Positions 43,097-51,517 are shown, numbered from the stretch's first letter. The stretch is 64,000 nt of DNA from Oceanihabitans iliipiscarium (GCF_042686125.1 NZ_JBHUOV010000008.1:1-64000); one strand, 5' to 3'. The notes: generated by a model not told the origin, from the letters alone. Numbers and translations are program-made.

Positions 43097-44334
43097 TAAT
43101 TACTTGGTTTAAAAATGTTGGCGATACAATTGAAGTAGATGAAATGCTGCTAGAAGTCGCTACAGATAAAGTCGATTCTGAAGTGCCATCAACAGTTTCT
43201 GGAGTTATAGAAAGCATATTATATAAAGCCAATGATACTATTAAGATTGGTGAAACTATTGCAATTATTAAAACAGATGGCAAAGCTTCAATTGCAAATA
43301 AAGAAACAAAAGAGAAGGTCACCTCGAACGTAGTCGAGAAGACTTCAAAAAAGAAAGAAAAAGTAAAACCTTCAGTAAAGAAGCTGGCTACTGCACAACA
43401 AAATAACAACACGTTTTTTTCACCATTAATCATTTCAATTGCTAAAGCGCAACACATCAGTTATGAAGAATTAGCGCGAATTCCAGCTACAGGTAAAGAT
43501 GGACGCTTGCGCAAAAGCGATATATTTAATTATATAAACGACGGACGACCATTTCAGTTTGTTCAGCCAACAGCTGAACAGGATCCAACAGCTTATCGCA
43601 TTCCACAACTAAACCTTGATAAAGGCACAGGAAAGATTGTTAAAATGGATAGAATGCGTCAAATGATTGCCGATCGTATGGTGTATTCTAAACATACATC
43701 ACCTCATGTAACGGCTTATGTAGAAGCTGATTTGACAGATTTGGTAAATTGGAGAAACGCAAATAAAATCCCATTTCAAAAAAAACATAATTGTAAACTT
43801 ACATTTACACCTCTATTTGTAGAGGCTGTTGCTAAAGCGGTTAAAGATTTTCCAATGATTAATGTTTCTGTCGATGGTGAAAATATCATTGTAAAGGAAC
43901 ATATTAATATAGGAATGGCAACAGCTTTACCTAGTGGTAATCTAATTGTACCTGTTGTTAAAGATGCAGATAAAAAGCAGCTAAAAGAACTTGCAGCTGA
44001 TGTTAATAATTTGTCAGCAAAAGCAAGAGATAATAACTTAAAACCTGAAGATATTAAAGGAAGTACATTTACCATTTCCAATGTTGGAACTTTTGGTAGT
44101 GTGATGGGAACGCCAATAATTAATCAGCCAGAAGTGGCTATCCTAGCTTTAGGAATTATTAAAAAGCGAGCAGAAGTTATGGAGACTGAACAAGGCGATG
44201 AAATTGCAATACGAAGCATGATGTATTTGTCTTTATCTTTTGATCATCGTGTTGTTGATGGTTATTTAGGTGGTAGTTTTTTAAGACGTGTTGCAGATTA
44301 TTTAGAACAATTTGATACTCAAAGAAAAATATAA
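43012..44334 (+). CDS. 2-oxoacid dehydrogenase E2, dihydrolipoyllysine acyltransferase
   Basis: 440 residues. Lipoyl domain (about 12-90) with Lys53 in VATDKVDSEV, peripheral-subunit-binding domain (about 128-172, ARIPATGKDGRLRKSDI), and a C-terminal acyltransferase core with SFDHRVVDG (about 408-416). The ATG at 43012 lies inside the nuclease gene; residues 6-11 (IPAYAG) are encoded by a palindromic repeat, so an ATG at 43060 (MPKLGES) is the main alternative, but it would cut the first strand (YEFKMPKLG). A family C repeat encodes VTSNVVEKTS (103-112) in the linker. Together with the E1 downstream it forms a branched-chain-type or aromatic 2-oxoacid dehydrogenase; E3 is not in the window. 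Confidence 0.94.
   Translation: MKDKQIPAYAGNYEFKMPKLGESITEAAIITWFKNVGDTIEVDEMLLEVATDKVDSEVPSTVSGVIESILYKANDTIKIGETIAIIKTDGKASIANKETKEKVTSNVVEKTSKKKEKVKPSVKKLATAQQNNNTFFSPLIISIAKAQHISYEELARIPATGKDGRLRKSDIFNYINDGRPFQFVQPTAEQDPTAYRIPQLNLDKGTGKIVKMDRMRQMIADRMVYSKHTSPHVTAYVEADLTDLVNWRNANKIPFQKKHNCKLTFTPLFVEAVAKAVKDFPMINVSVDGENIIVKEHINIGMATALPSGNLIVPVVKDADKKQLKELAADVNNLSAKARDNNLKPEDIKGSTFTISNVGTFGSVMGTPIINQPEVAILALGIIKKRAEVMETEQGDEIAIRSMMYLSLSFDHRVVDGYLGGSFLRRVADYLEQFDTQRKI
43318..43346 (+). repeat. Palindromic repeat family C, copy inside the E2 gene
   Basis: GTCACC head, TCGAACGTAGTCGA core, then GAAGAC. It is read in the same frame as the paaH copy (VTSxxVExTS) and lies in the flexible linker after the lipoyl domain. 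Confidence 0.8.
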
Positions 44335-44343
44335 TTAAAGCTC

Positions 44344-44460
44344 TGTCATCCCAAACTTGATTTGGGATTCATTTAGTACAGAAGAAAGTATAATAGATTC
44401 CGCATCGTAGGGCGGAATGATATAATAAATAAAAGAGATTCCTGCCTTTGCAGGAATGAC
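44344..44460 (+). repeat. Cluster of three family B hairpins before the E1 gene
   Basis: ATCCCAAA-CTTGA-TTTGGGAT at 44348-44368; ATTCCGC with GCGGAAT at 44397-44418 in the opposite orientation; ATTCCTGC-CTTT-GCAGGAAT at 44438-44457, also opposite. The last ends 7 bp before the preferred E1 ATG. Stem sequences differ while pairing is kept. Confidence 0.85.
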
Positions 44461-44464
44461 AAGT

Positions 44465-46510
44465 ATGAAAAAAGAAGTATTAGAAAAAGGATTTTTAAAG
44501 TTATGCACTGCTAAGGCAATGTCAGAATTATATGAAGCTAATTTTAAACAAGTTTCTAAATATGTGCATGCTACATCTCGAGGTCATGAAGCCATTCAAA
44601 TTGCTTTAGGGATGCAGCTGTTGCCGCAAGATTATGCATTTCCTTATTATCGTGACGATGCAATGTTATTGTCGTTTGGGTTGCAACCTTACGATTTAAT
44701 GCTACAGTTGTTAGCTAAAAAAGATGATCCATTTTCTGGTGGACGTACGTATTATTGCCATCCAAGTTTAAAAGATGATGATAAGCCTAAAATTCCACAT
44801 CAATCGTCAGCCACAGGAATGCAAGCTATTCCAGCTACAGGAGCAGCTATGGGCATGCAGTATAAAGAATTACAAGGCTTACATGATGAAAAAATAAAAG
44901 ACTTACCATTAGTTGTGTGTTCTTTAGGAGATGCGTCAGTAACCGAAGGTGAAATTGCAGAAGCTTTTCAAATGGCAGCTTTAAAGCAAATGCCAATTTT
45001 ATACCTAGTACAAGATAATGGTTGGGATATTTCAGCAAATGCAGAAGAAACGCGAGCGCAAAATGCTTTTGAATATGCACAAGGATTTCATGGCTTAGAA
45101 GCCATCTCTATTGATGGCGCTAACTTTATAGAAAGTTATGAGGCTATCGAAAACGTCATAAAAATTATACGTAAAGAACGTCGTCCGTTTTTAGTACACG
45201 CTAAGGTTCCTTTGCTGAATCATCATACGTCTGGGGTTCGTATGGAATGGTATAGAGATGATTTAGAGGAAGCACGTTCACGTGATCCTTATCCAGTAAT
45301 AAAACAACAATTAATGGATAACGGATTCACTAAAAAAGAGATTGATTCCATTGAAGCTTCTGCGAAAGCAACGGTAGAAAACGATTTTCAAAAAGCATTA
45401 CAAGCCGAAGACCCTAAACCAGAAGATTTATTTACTAATGATTTTGTGTCAACCCCAATTACAGAAGAAGTTGGAAAGCGTTCACCAGAAGGAAACGATA
45501 AGGTCGTGATGGTAGATTGCGCTTTATTTGCTGTTGAAGAGTTGATGAAGAAACATAAAGAGTGTTTACTTTACGGTCAAGATGTAGGTGGCAGACTTGG
45601 AGGTGTGTTTAGAGAAGCTGCAACTTTGGCGCAAAAATTTGGAGACGATCGTGTGTTTAATACGCCAATTCAAGAAGCTTTTATTGTAGGCTCTACAGTT
45701 GGAATGTCAGCCGTTGGCTTAAAACCTATAGTTGAGGTGCAGTTTGCAGACTATATATGGCCTGGACTGAATCAGTTATTTACCGAAGTGAGTAGAAGCT
45801 GTTATCTTTCTAATGGAAAATGGCCAGTAAGCATGATTCTTCGTGTGCCTATTGGTGCTTATGGAAGTGGAGGACCTTATCATTCGTCGTCTGTTGAAAG
45901 TGTGATAACTAATATTAGAGGCATTAAAATAGCGTATCCTAGTAATGGAGCCGATTTAAAAGGATTGATTAAGGCAGCCTATTACGACCCGAATCCTGTA
46001 GTAATCTTAGAGCACAAGGGATTGTACTGGTCCAAAGTAAAAGGAACAGAAGGAGCAACTTCAATAGAGCCAAGTGAAGATTATGTCTTACCTTTAGGAA
46101 AAGCATGGCTGCTACAAGAAATCTGGAAACAAGATGATGTAGAAACTTTAACAATAGTGACTTATGGAATGGGAGTGCATTGGGCTTATAATGCTACAAA
46201 AGGGATGAGGGATCAAATTGAAATTATTGATTTGCGTACACTTTTCCCATTAGATGAAGAAACGATTATGGCTTCAGTTAAGAAAACAGGTAAGTGTTTA
46301 GTCGTTACAGAAGAGCCATCTCATAATAGTTTTGCTAGAGCCTTAGCTGGAAAAATTCAAGAGGAATGCTTTAAATGTTTAGATGCTCCTGTAATGACTA
46401 TAGGAAGTGAAAATATGCCTGCGATTCCTTTAAATTCTACTTTAGAAGAAACGATGATTCCTTCCACAGAAAAAGTGAAAATTAAAATAGAAAACGTGTT
46501 GAATTATTAG
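44465..46510 (+). CDS. 2-oxoacid dehydrogenase E1, fused alpha and beta subunits
   Basis: 681 residues from the ATG at 44465; the in-frame ATG at 44456 lies inside a palindromic repeat and is less likely. The N-terminal half is E1-alpha-like with the thiamine-diphosphate motif GDASVTEGEIAEAF ending VQDN (about 160-187). The C-terminal half (from about 350) is E1-beta-like (LLYGQDVGGRLGGVFREA, EVQFADYIWPGLNQL). It decarboxylates a branched-chain or other 2-oxoacid and reductively acylates E2. The fused form is common in Bacteroidota. It lies next to the paa genes, which suggests but does not prove an aromatic 2-oxoacid substrate. Confidence 0.93.
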   Translation: MKKEVLEKGFLKLCTAKAMSELYEANFKQVSKYVHATSRGHEAIQIALGMQLLPQDYAFPYYRDDAMLLSFGLQPYDLMLQLLAKKDDPFSGGRTYYCHPSLKDDDKPKIPHQSSATGMQAIPATGAAMGMQYKELQGLHDEKIKDLPLVVCSLGDASVTEGEIAEAFQMAALKQMPILYLVQDNGWDISANAEETRAQNAFEYAQGFHGLEAISIDGANFIESYEAIENVIKIIRKERRPFLVHAKVPLLNHHTSGVRMEWYRDDLEEARSRDPYPVIKQQLMDNGFTKKEIDSIEASAKATVENDFQKALQAEDPKPEDLFTNDFVSTPITEEVGKRSPEGNDKVVMVDCALFAVEELMKKHKECLLYGQDVGGRLGGVFREAATLAQKFGDDRVFNTPIQEAFIVGSTVGMSAVGLKPIVEVQFADYIWPGLNQLFTEVSRSCYLSNGKWPVSMILRVPIGAYGSGGPYHSSSVESVITNIRGIKIAYPSNGADLKGLIKAAYYDPNPVVILEHKGLYWSKVKGTEGATSIEPSEDYVLPLGKAWLLQEIWKQDDVETLTIVTYGMGVHWAYNATKGMRDQIEIIDLRTLFPLDEETIMASVKKTGKCLVVTEEPSHNSFARALAGKIQEECFKCLDAPVMTIGSENMPAIPLNSTLEETMIPSTEKVKIKIENVLNY

Positions 46511-46542
46511 CTTTTTGTATCTTCAATAAATAAATCTATAAT

Positions 46543-47643
46543 ATGTATACAAAACGTATTTTTCCCATAAAAGTTGTTTTAAAATGGACACGTAGAAGTA
46601 TTTTAACATTTCTTATACTAGCAACAATTCCAGTTATTTTGTTTGATGTATTAGGAATGAAATGGCTACATGTGCCTTGGTTGCCATTAGGTGTTTTAGG
46701 TACAGCAGTGGCATTTCTTATTGGATTTAAAAATAATGCTTCCTATGATCGTTTGTGGGAAGGTCGTAAAATTTGGGGAGGCATTGTTAATATGTCAAGA
46801 TCTTGGACCATCATGGTTAAAGATTTTATTAATAATGATCACGCCAAAGAGACATTATCAGATAATGAGTTGCATCAAATTCACAAAGAGTTAGTACATC
46901 GACATGTTGCTTGGTTAACCGCTTTGCGGTATCAAATGCGAATGAATAAGCCATGGGAACAACTTATGACTGATAAGTCTAATACAGAATTTAAAGACAC
47001 TTATTTTCTTGTTTGCGAAGACACAATTCCAATTGAAGAAGCAATAAAGCCGTATATTTCTCGAACCGAGTATGAAGAGGTATTTGCCAAAGGTAATAAG
47101 GCTTCTCAATTACTTGGAATTCAATCACGACGGTTAAAAGAATTAATGCAAAAGGGTTTAATTGAGGATTTTAGACATATGGAAATGGCAAATATGCTCG
47201 TCGAGTTTTATACACTTCAAGGGCAAAGTGAGCGTATAAAGAACTTTCCTTATCCAAGACAGTTTGCAACACTTAATTATATGTTTGTTTGGATATTTAT
47301 AATTTTATTGCCTTTTGGTATTATGGCAGGTTTTGAAACTATTGGGCATGATATCATAAAGGATTTAGCACAACATACCTCTCAGACTTCTTGGGGACAT
47401 TTATTGCAAGAGTTTATTGCAAGGCATTTTGTTTGGTTTTCTATTCCGTTTAGTGCATTAGTTGCTTGGGTATTTCACACCATGGAAAAGATTGGAGAGA
47501 ATACTGAAAATCCGTTTGAAGGAGGGCCAAATGATGTGCCTATTACAGATTTGAGTAGAGGTATTGAAATTGATATTAGGCAACTAATAGATGATACAGA
47601 CATCCCTCAACCTTATGAATGGAAGAATGATATCGTTATGTAA
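46543..47643 (+). CDS. Bestrophin-family channel protein
   Basis: 366 residues. The N-terminal segment RSILTFLILATIPVILFDV, then PLGVLGTAVAFLIGFKNNASYDRLWEGRKIWGGIVN, is the bestrophin/UPF0187 signature; a later pair of helices (NYMFVWIFIILLPFGIMAGF and FVWFSIPFSALVAWVFHTM) and GENTENPFEGGPNDVPI complete the fold. Family members form pentameric anion (or, in some bacteria, cation) channels in the inner membrane. The gene follows E1 by 32 bp without a visible terminator; a functional link is not evident. Confidence 0.93.
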   Translation: MYTKRIFPIKVVLKWTRRSILTFLILATIPVILFDVLGMKWLHVPWLPLGVLGTAVAFLIGFKNNASYDRLWEGRKIWGGIVNMSRSWTIMVKDFINNDHAKETLSDNELHQIHKELVHRHVAWLTALRYQMRMNKPWEQLMTDKSNTEFKDTYFLVCEDTIPIEEAIKPYISRTEYEEVFAKGNKASQLLGIQSRRLKELMQKGLIEDFRHMEMANMLVEFYTLQGQSERIKNFPYPRQFATLNYMFVWIFIILLPFGIMAGFETIGHDIIKDLAQHTSQTSWGHLLQEFIARHFVWFSIPFSALVAWVFHTMEKIGENTENPFEGGPNDVPITDLSRGIEIDIRQLIDDTDIPQPYEWKNDIVM

Positions 47644-47715
47644 TTAATTTAATGAGAATCATAAAAAAATTGTATATTGTATCACATAAAATTTAAACTG
47701 TATAAAATAATTACC

Positions 47716-48075
47716 ATGAAAAAGTATATTTCACTTTTTAGCTTTATTGCTTTATTTTTTGTTGGCGTTCAACAATCTCAAGCACAAGATTCTAATAGAG
47801 TTGTAGAGGCAGAAATGCCTGAAGCAATTGCTAAAAAACAAACTCATGAATTACACCAAATGATGGAGTTAACTGGAGATCAACAAAGAGATGTGTACAA
47901 AGTTCTAGTTGATTATGAGCAAAACACAAAAGCTCTAAATAGAAATGATAATGTTGCAGCTGTCCAAAAATCAAGAGCAGCATTGATGGAAAATGTTAAA
48001 ACAAGAATGAAATCTATTTTAACTCCAGAGCAATTCCAATTATATTTAAAGTCTTTAGAAAAGCCAAAGCAATAA
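47716..48075 (+). CDS. Small exported protein, paralogue 1
   Basis: 119 residues from the ATG at 47716, where the signal peptide MKKYISLFSFIALFFVGVQQ begins; an upstream TTG frame extension is not signal-like. The mature region is helical and charged (ELHQMMELTGDQQRDVYKVL ... MKSILTPEQFQLYLKSL), similar in style to the DUF4890/Spy-like periplasmic proteins. It is paralogous to the gene at 48232, both in the signal peptide and in the LT/LSxDQQ motif. A strong terminator follows. Function is unknown; a periplasmic chaperone-like role is possible. Confidence 0.88.
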   Translation: MKKYISLFSFIALFFVGVQQSQAQDSNRVVEAEMPEAIAKKQTHELHQMMELTGDQQRDVYKVLVDYEQNTKALNRNDNVAAVQKSRAALMENVKTRMKSILTPEQFQLYLKSLEKPKQ

Positions 48076-48096
48076 CATAGTTATTCTAAATCTTAT

Positions 48097-48128
48097 AAAA
48101 ACCACTCAAAATTATGAGTGGTTTTTTT
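48097..48128 (+). terminator. Rho-independent terminator after paralogue 1
   Basis: AAAACCACTCA with TGAGTGGTTTT around a 6-nt loop, followed by further T. It is a strong stem starting 22 bp after the stop. Confidence 0.9.
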
Positions 48129-48231
48129 ATTTTATAGCTGGCAATATATGGTTTTTCTTTGGCGTTGATGTTTCTAAAAAAAATTGTATATTGAAATGCT
48201 ATAATTTACAAATAATTTAAAACTAACTATT

Positions 48232-48696
48232 ATGAAAAAATACATTTCACTCTTTAGCTTAATTGCTGTTTTTTTTATTGGAATGCAACACACTCAAGCT
48301 CAAGAGCTAGAAAGAAGAAGCTTAGACAATACTGAAGAAAAACAGAAAAAAGAACACCATGATAATTTAATTCAAAAACATAATGGTCCTCAAAGCTCTG
48401 ATCAAATTGAAAAAAAGGCAAAACTAAGAATGATTGAAGCTACAACGAAGACTAAAGATGATGTAAGAGAGTTAGATGAGGTTCTTTCATTATCAGCAGA
48501 TCAACAAAATGCAATGCATAAAGTACTTTTAGACTTAAACCTTAAGTTGTTGTTATATGGAGATGAGGATACTAAAAAGGTGCGAGAAGCTAAAGCTCCC
48601 TTAATTGAAGAAGCTAATCAAAAAATAATTAAAGTTTTGGATGATAAACAAATTATTGTCTATAAAGAACATTTAGAAAAGAAATCTAAGAACTAA
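48232..48696 (+). CDS. Small exported protein, paralogue 2
   Basis: 154 residues. Signal peptide MKKYISLFSLIAVFFIGMQH is nearly identical to that of paralogue 1, at protein and DNA level; the mature part is longer, lysine- and glutamate-rich (KTKDDVRELDEVLSLSADQQ, then NAMHKVLLDLNLKLL). The upstream region shares AAAAAATTGTATATTG with paralogue 1, so the pair probably arose by duplication including the promoter. It ends at a terminator shared with a convergent gene. Confidence 0.88.
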   Translation: MKKYISLFSLIAVFFIGMQHTQAQELERRSLDNTEEKQKKEHHDNLIQKHNGPQSSDQIEKKAKLRMIEATTKTKDDVRELDEVLSLSADQQNAMHKVLLDLNLKLLLYGDEDTKKVREAKAPLIEEANQKIIKVLDDKQIIVYKEHLEKKSKN

Positions 48697-48710
48697 ATTT
48701 CTGCTCTCAT

Positions 48711-48742
48711 AAAAAAACCACTCTAATTAGAGTGGTTTTTTT
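48711..48742. terminator. Bidirectional terminator between convergent genes
   Basis: A perfect palindrome (AACCACTCTAATTAGAGTGG plus flanks) has an A-run before and a T-run after, so it can stop transcription from both the paralogue 2 gene and the DUF4136 gene. Confidence 0.9.
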
Positions 48743-48746
48743 GTTA

Positions 48747-49334
48747 TTACTGTTGACTGCCTGGAGGGTATTTTTCCAAGATTTTAGTTACAAACTCTTG
48801 GATTCGTTCTTCTTTCTTGTTTTGAGAAAGATAGCCTGTGCCTTGTCCTTGCCATATTAATTCTTTTTTTCTTGCATCAATCAAATCTATATATAGTTCA
48901 CCTTCAGTAGATCGAGACACAGAATTAAAACTATTCCAATACCAAGGACTCCAATGCCATCCATAACCGTAATGGCCAAAGCCATTATTATAAACATTAA
49001 TTTCTTCTCTTGATTTTGTAAAAATACTAACCAATAAATCAGGTTGTTCAGATTTTATAAATCCTTTAGCTAGAAGGTTAGACTCTATAGCACGTAAAAT
49101 TCTTCGTTTATCGAGGTCGTTAATTTCTGCTTTATCAATTCCTGTTTTATAGAAAGCAAACGTTTTATAATCATCAAAATTTACTTGTTTGTCATAATCT
49201 GATGCAACCCTTACACTACTACAAGCGCTTACCAAAAAAAGGATAAGTAGTAGTGATGAGATAAGCGTCAATAATTTTCTATTCACAACTCTAAAACCGT
49301 TTAGATGTTGTCGAGTATTTTTTTTTTGTTTCAT
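48747..49334 (-). CDS. DUF4136 family lipoprotein
   Basis: 195 residues. A hydrophobic signal with lipobox (LILFLVSACSS) places Cys at about 38; the stretch before it is longer than usual, so a GTG start near codon 16 (VVNRKLL) is possible. The DUF4136 signature follows (VNFDDYKTFAFYK ... RRILRAIESNLLAKGFIKSE ... GELYIDLIDARKKELIWQGQ). It is predicted to be anchored in the envelope; function unknown. It lies 14 bp downstream of hutU on the same strand, so it is probably co-transcribed with it. Confidence 0.9.
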   Translation of the reverse strand: MKQKKNTRQHLNGFRVVNRKLLTLISSLLLILFLVSACSSVRVASDYDKQVNFDDYKTFAFYKTGIDKAEINDLDKRRILRAIESNLLAKGFIKSEQPDLLVSIFTKSREEINVYNNGFGHYGYGWHWSPWYWNSFNSVSRSTEGELYIDLIDARKKELIWQGQGTGYLSQNKKEERIQEFVTKILEKYPPGSQQ

Positions 49335-49348
49335 TTTTCTTTTCTTTT

Positions 49349-51334
49349 TTATAACGAGTCTAAAAGTGAGTCATCTACTTTGTTTGGAAGAGTTACTTTT
49401 AAATTTGGTTCTACTTCCATAGCACGTTTAATAGCAAATTCTGCTCCAGAATTTCTAGCCCAACTTCGTCTTGCGATTCCATTGTTTACATCCCAGAAAA
49501 GCATTGATTTTAAACGTTTTGATGCTTCAATAGTACCATCAAGAACCATACCAAAACCACCATTTATAACCTCTCCCCAGCCTACGCCACCACCGTTATG
49601 TATACTTACCCAAGTGGCTCCTCTAAAGCTATCACCAATGACATTATGTATAGCCATATCAGCAGTAAATTTAGAGCCATCATATATATTACTAGTTTCT
49701 CTATACGGCGAATCTGTTCCAGATACATCATGATGATCTCGACCTAAAATCACGGTTTCAATTTCACCTCTTTTAATAGCATCGTTAAAGGCTTGAGCAA
49801 TTTTCATGCGACCTTCTGCATCTGCATATAATATTCTGGCTTGCGACCCAACAACCAGTTTGTTTTCTTGAGCGCCTTTAATCCACTGAATATTATCAGC
49901 CATTTGTTGTTGAATTTCTTTAGGTGAATTTTTCTTTATGGTTTCTAAAATATAGCAAGCTATAGCGTCGGTTTTAGCTAAATCCTCTGCTTTTCCTGAA
50001 GCACAAACCCAGCGAAAGGGACCAAACCCGTAATCAAAACACATAGGACCCATAATGTCTTGTACGTAACTTGGGTATTTAAAATCTATTCCATTTTTAG
50101 CCATTATATCTGCACCTGCTCTTGATGCTTCTAAGAGGAAGGCATTTCCATAATCAAAAAAATATGTGCCTTTTGCTGTGTGCTTATTAATTGCAGCCGT
50201 ATGACGACGTAAAGTTTCTTGAACTTTTTCCTTAAATAATTTTGGGTTGTCTGCCATCATATCGTTTGCGTCTTCGAAAGATATATCAACAGGGTAATAA
50301 CCTCCAGCCCAAGGATTATGAAGTGATGTTTGATCACTTCCTATATCAATATGAATATTTGCTTCATCAAATTTTTCCCAGACATCAACAATGTTGCCTA
50401 GGTAAGCGATAGATACTGTCTCGTTATTTTTTTTTGCTTTATTAACTCGAAAAACCAATTCCTCTAAATCTGTAATTTTTTCGTCTATCCACCCTTGATC
50501 TAATCGGACTTGTGTGATTTTAGGGTTGACTTCAGCACAGACTGTTATGCACCCAGCTATGCTTCCAGCTTTAGGTTGAGCACCAGACATTCCACCTAAA
50601 CCAGAAGTGACAAAAAGATTGCCTTTAGGGCCCTTTTTTATTTTTCTAAAAGCGTTTAGAACAGTAATAGTAGTACCATGAACAATGCCTTGAGGGCCGA
50701 TGTACATATAACTTCCAGCTGTCATTTGTCCATATTGGGTAACACCCAATGCATTAAATTTTTCCCAATCATCAGGTTTAGAGTAATTAGGGATCATCAT
50801 CCCATTAGTGACTACAACTCGTGGTGCGTTTTTATGCGAAGGGAATAAGCCCATTGGGTGGCCAGAATACATCACCAATGTTTGCTCGTCACTCATCTCA
50901 GCCAAATACTTCATTGTTAATCTGTATTGTGCCCAATTAGAAAAAACACCTCCATTGCCACCATAAGTAATTAATTCATGTGGATGCTGTGCCACTGCAT
51001 AATCTAAATTGTTTTGAATCATGAGCATGATAGCAGCAGCTTGTTTAGATTTAGCAGGATATTCTTCAATTGGTCTTGCATACATTTTGTAATCTGGACG
51101 CAAGCGATACATGTATATTCTGCCATAGGTATCTAGCTCGTTTTTAAATTCTGGTAGAAGCTCTGAATGATGCTTTTTATCAAAATAGCGTAAAGCATTG
51201 CGTAAGGCTAATTTTGTTTCTTCAGATGTTAAAATATCTTTACGTTTTGGCGCATGATTTATAGATGATTCATAATCCTTTTGCTGTGGTAAAACATCTG
51301 GAATACCTTCTAAAATGTGTTCTTTAAATGTCAT
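49349..51334 (-). CDS. hutU: Urocanate hydratase HutU
   Basis: 661 residues, longer than the 550-560 of many HutU proteins, as usual for the Bacteroidota type. Signature segments include ELITYGGNGGVFSNWAQYRL, TLVMYSGHPMGLFPS, TAGSYMYIGPQGIVHGT, NAKGTYFFDYGNAF-type KGTYFFDYGNAFLLE and FGPFRWVCASG. It uses tightly bound NAD+ to hydrate urocanate in histidine breakdown. No other hut gene is in the window, so the pathway must be encoded elsewhere. It follows a small DUF5522 gene by 14 bp. Confidence 0.96.
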   Translation of the reverse strand: MTFKEHILEGIPDVLPQQKDYESSINHAPKRKDILTSEETKLALRNALRYFDKKHHSELLPEFKNELDTYGRIYMYRLRPDYKMYARPIEEYPAKSKQAAAIMLMIQNNLDYAVAQHPHELITYGGNGGVFSNWAQYRLTMKYLAEMSDEQTLVMYSGHPMGLFPSHKNAPRVVVTNGMMIPNYSKPDDWEKFNALGVTQYGQMTAGSYMYIGPQGIVHGTTITVLNAFRKIKKGPKGNLFVTSGLGGMSGAQPKAGSIAGCITVCAEVNPKITQVRLDQGWIDEKITDLEELVFRVNKAKKNNETVSIAYLGNIVDVWEKFDEANIHIDIGSDQTSLHNPWAGGYYPVDISFEDANDMMADNPKLFKEKVQETLRRHTAAINKHTAKGTYFFDYGNAFLLEASRAGADIMAKNGIDFKYPSYVQDIMGPMCFDYGFGPFRWVCASGKAEDLAKTDAIACYILETIKKNSPKEIQQQMADNIQWIKGAQENKLVVGSQARILYADAEGRMKIAQAFNDAIKRGEIETVILGRDHHDVSGTDSPYRETSNIYDGSKFTADMAIHNVIGDSFRGATWVSIHNGGGVGWGEVINGGFGMVLDGTIEASKRLKSMLFWDVNNGIARRSWARNSGAEFAIKRAMEVEPNLKVTLPNKVDDSLLDSL

Positions 51335-51348
51335 AGTTAGTACTGACT

Positions 51349-51513
51349 TTATTTTTTTACTGTATTAGTTTTTGTATTAAAACCATAAGGACAATGTCTA
51401 CAATTGCTTTCACAGCAATATCCTCTTTTTAAGTGGTATTGCTCAGTAAAACATTTATAACCTTCAGGAGTTAAGTAAAAATCGCCTTCTTCAATTTTGA
51501 CAAATTTCTTCAT
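51349..51513 (-). CDS. Small DUF5522-type protein with cysteine cluster
   Basis: 54 residues (ATG at 51513, TAA at 51349). DFYLTPEGYKCFTEQYHLKR followed by GYCCESNCRHCPYGF matches the DUF5522 family, with a CC-x(3)-C-x(2)-C cluster that may bind metal. It lies just upstream of hutU in the same direction. A consensus -7 box (51518-51525) ends only 4 bp before the ATG, suggesting a leaderless or nearly leaderless mRNA. Function is unknown. Confidence 0.88.
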   Translation of the reverse strand: MKKFVKIEEGDFYLTPEGYKCFTEQYHLKRGYCCESNCRHCPYGFNTKTNTVKK

Positions 51514-51517
51514 ATAA

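Noticed and set aside
42365..44460. Possible CRISPR array from repeated short palindromes
   Set aside because: Repeats are irregularly spaced, of several families and in both orientations, and there are no uniform spacers or cas genes.
44456..44464. ATG at 44456 as the E1 start
   Set aside because: It falls in the right arm of a palindromic repeat; the ATG at 44465 immediately after is the more natural start, although the two differ by only three codons.
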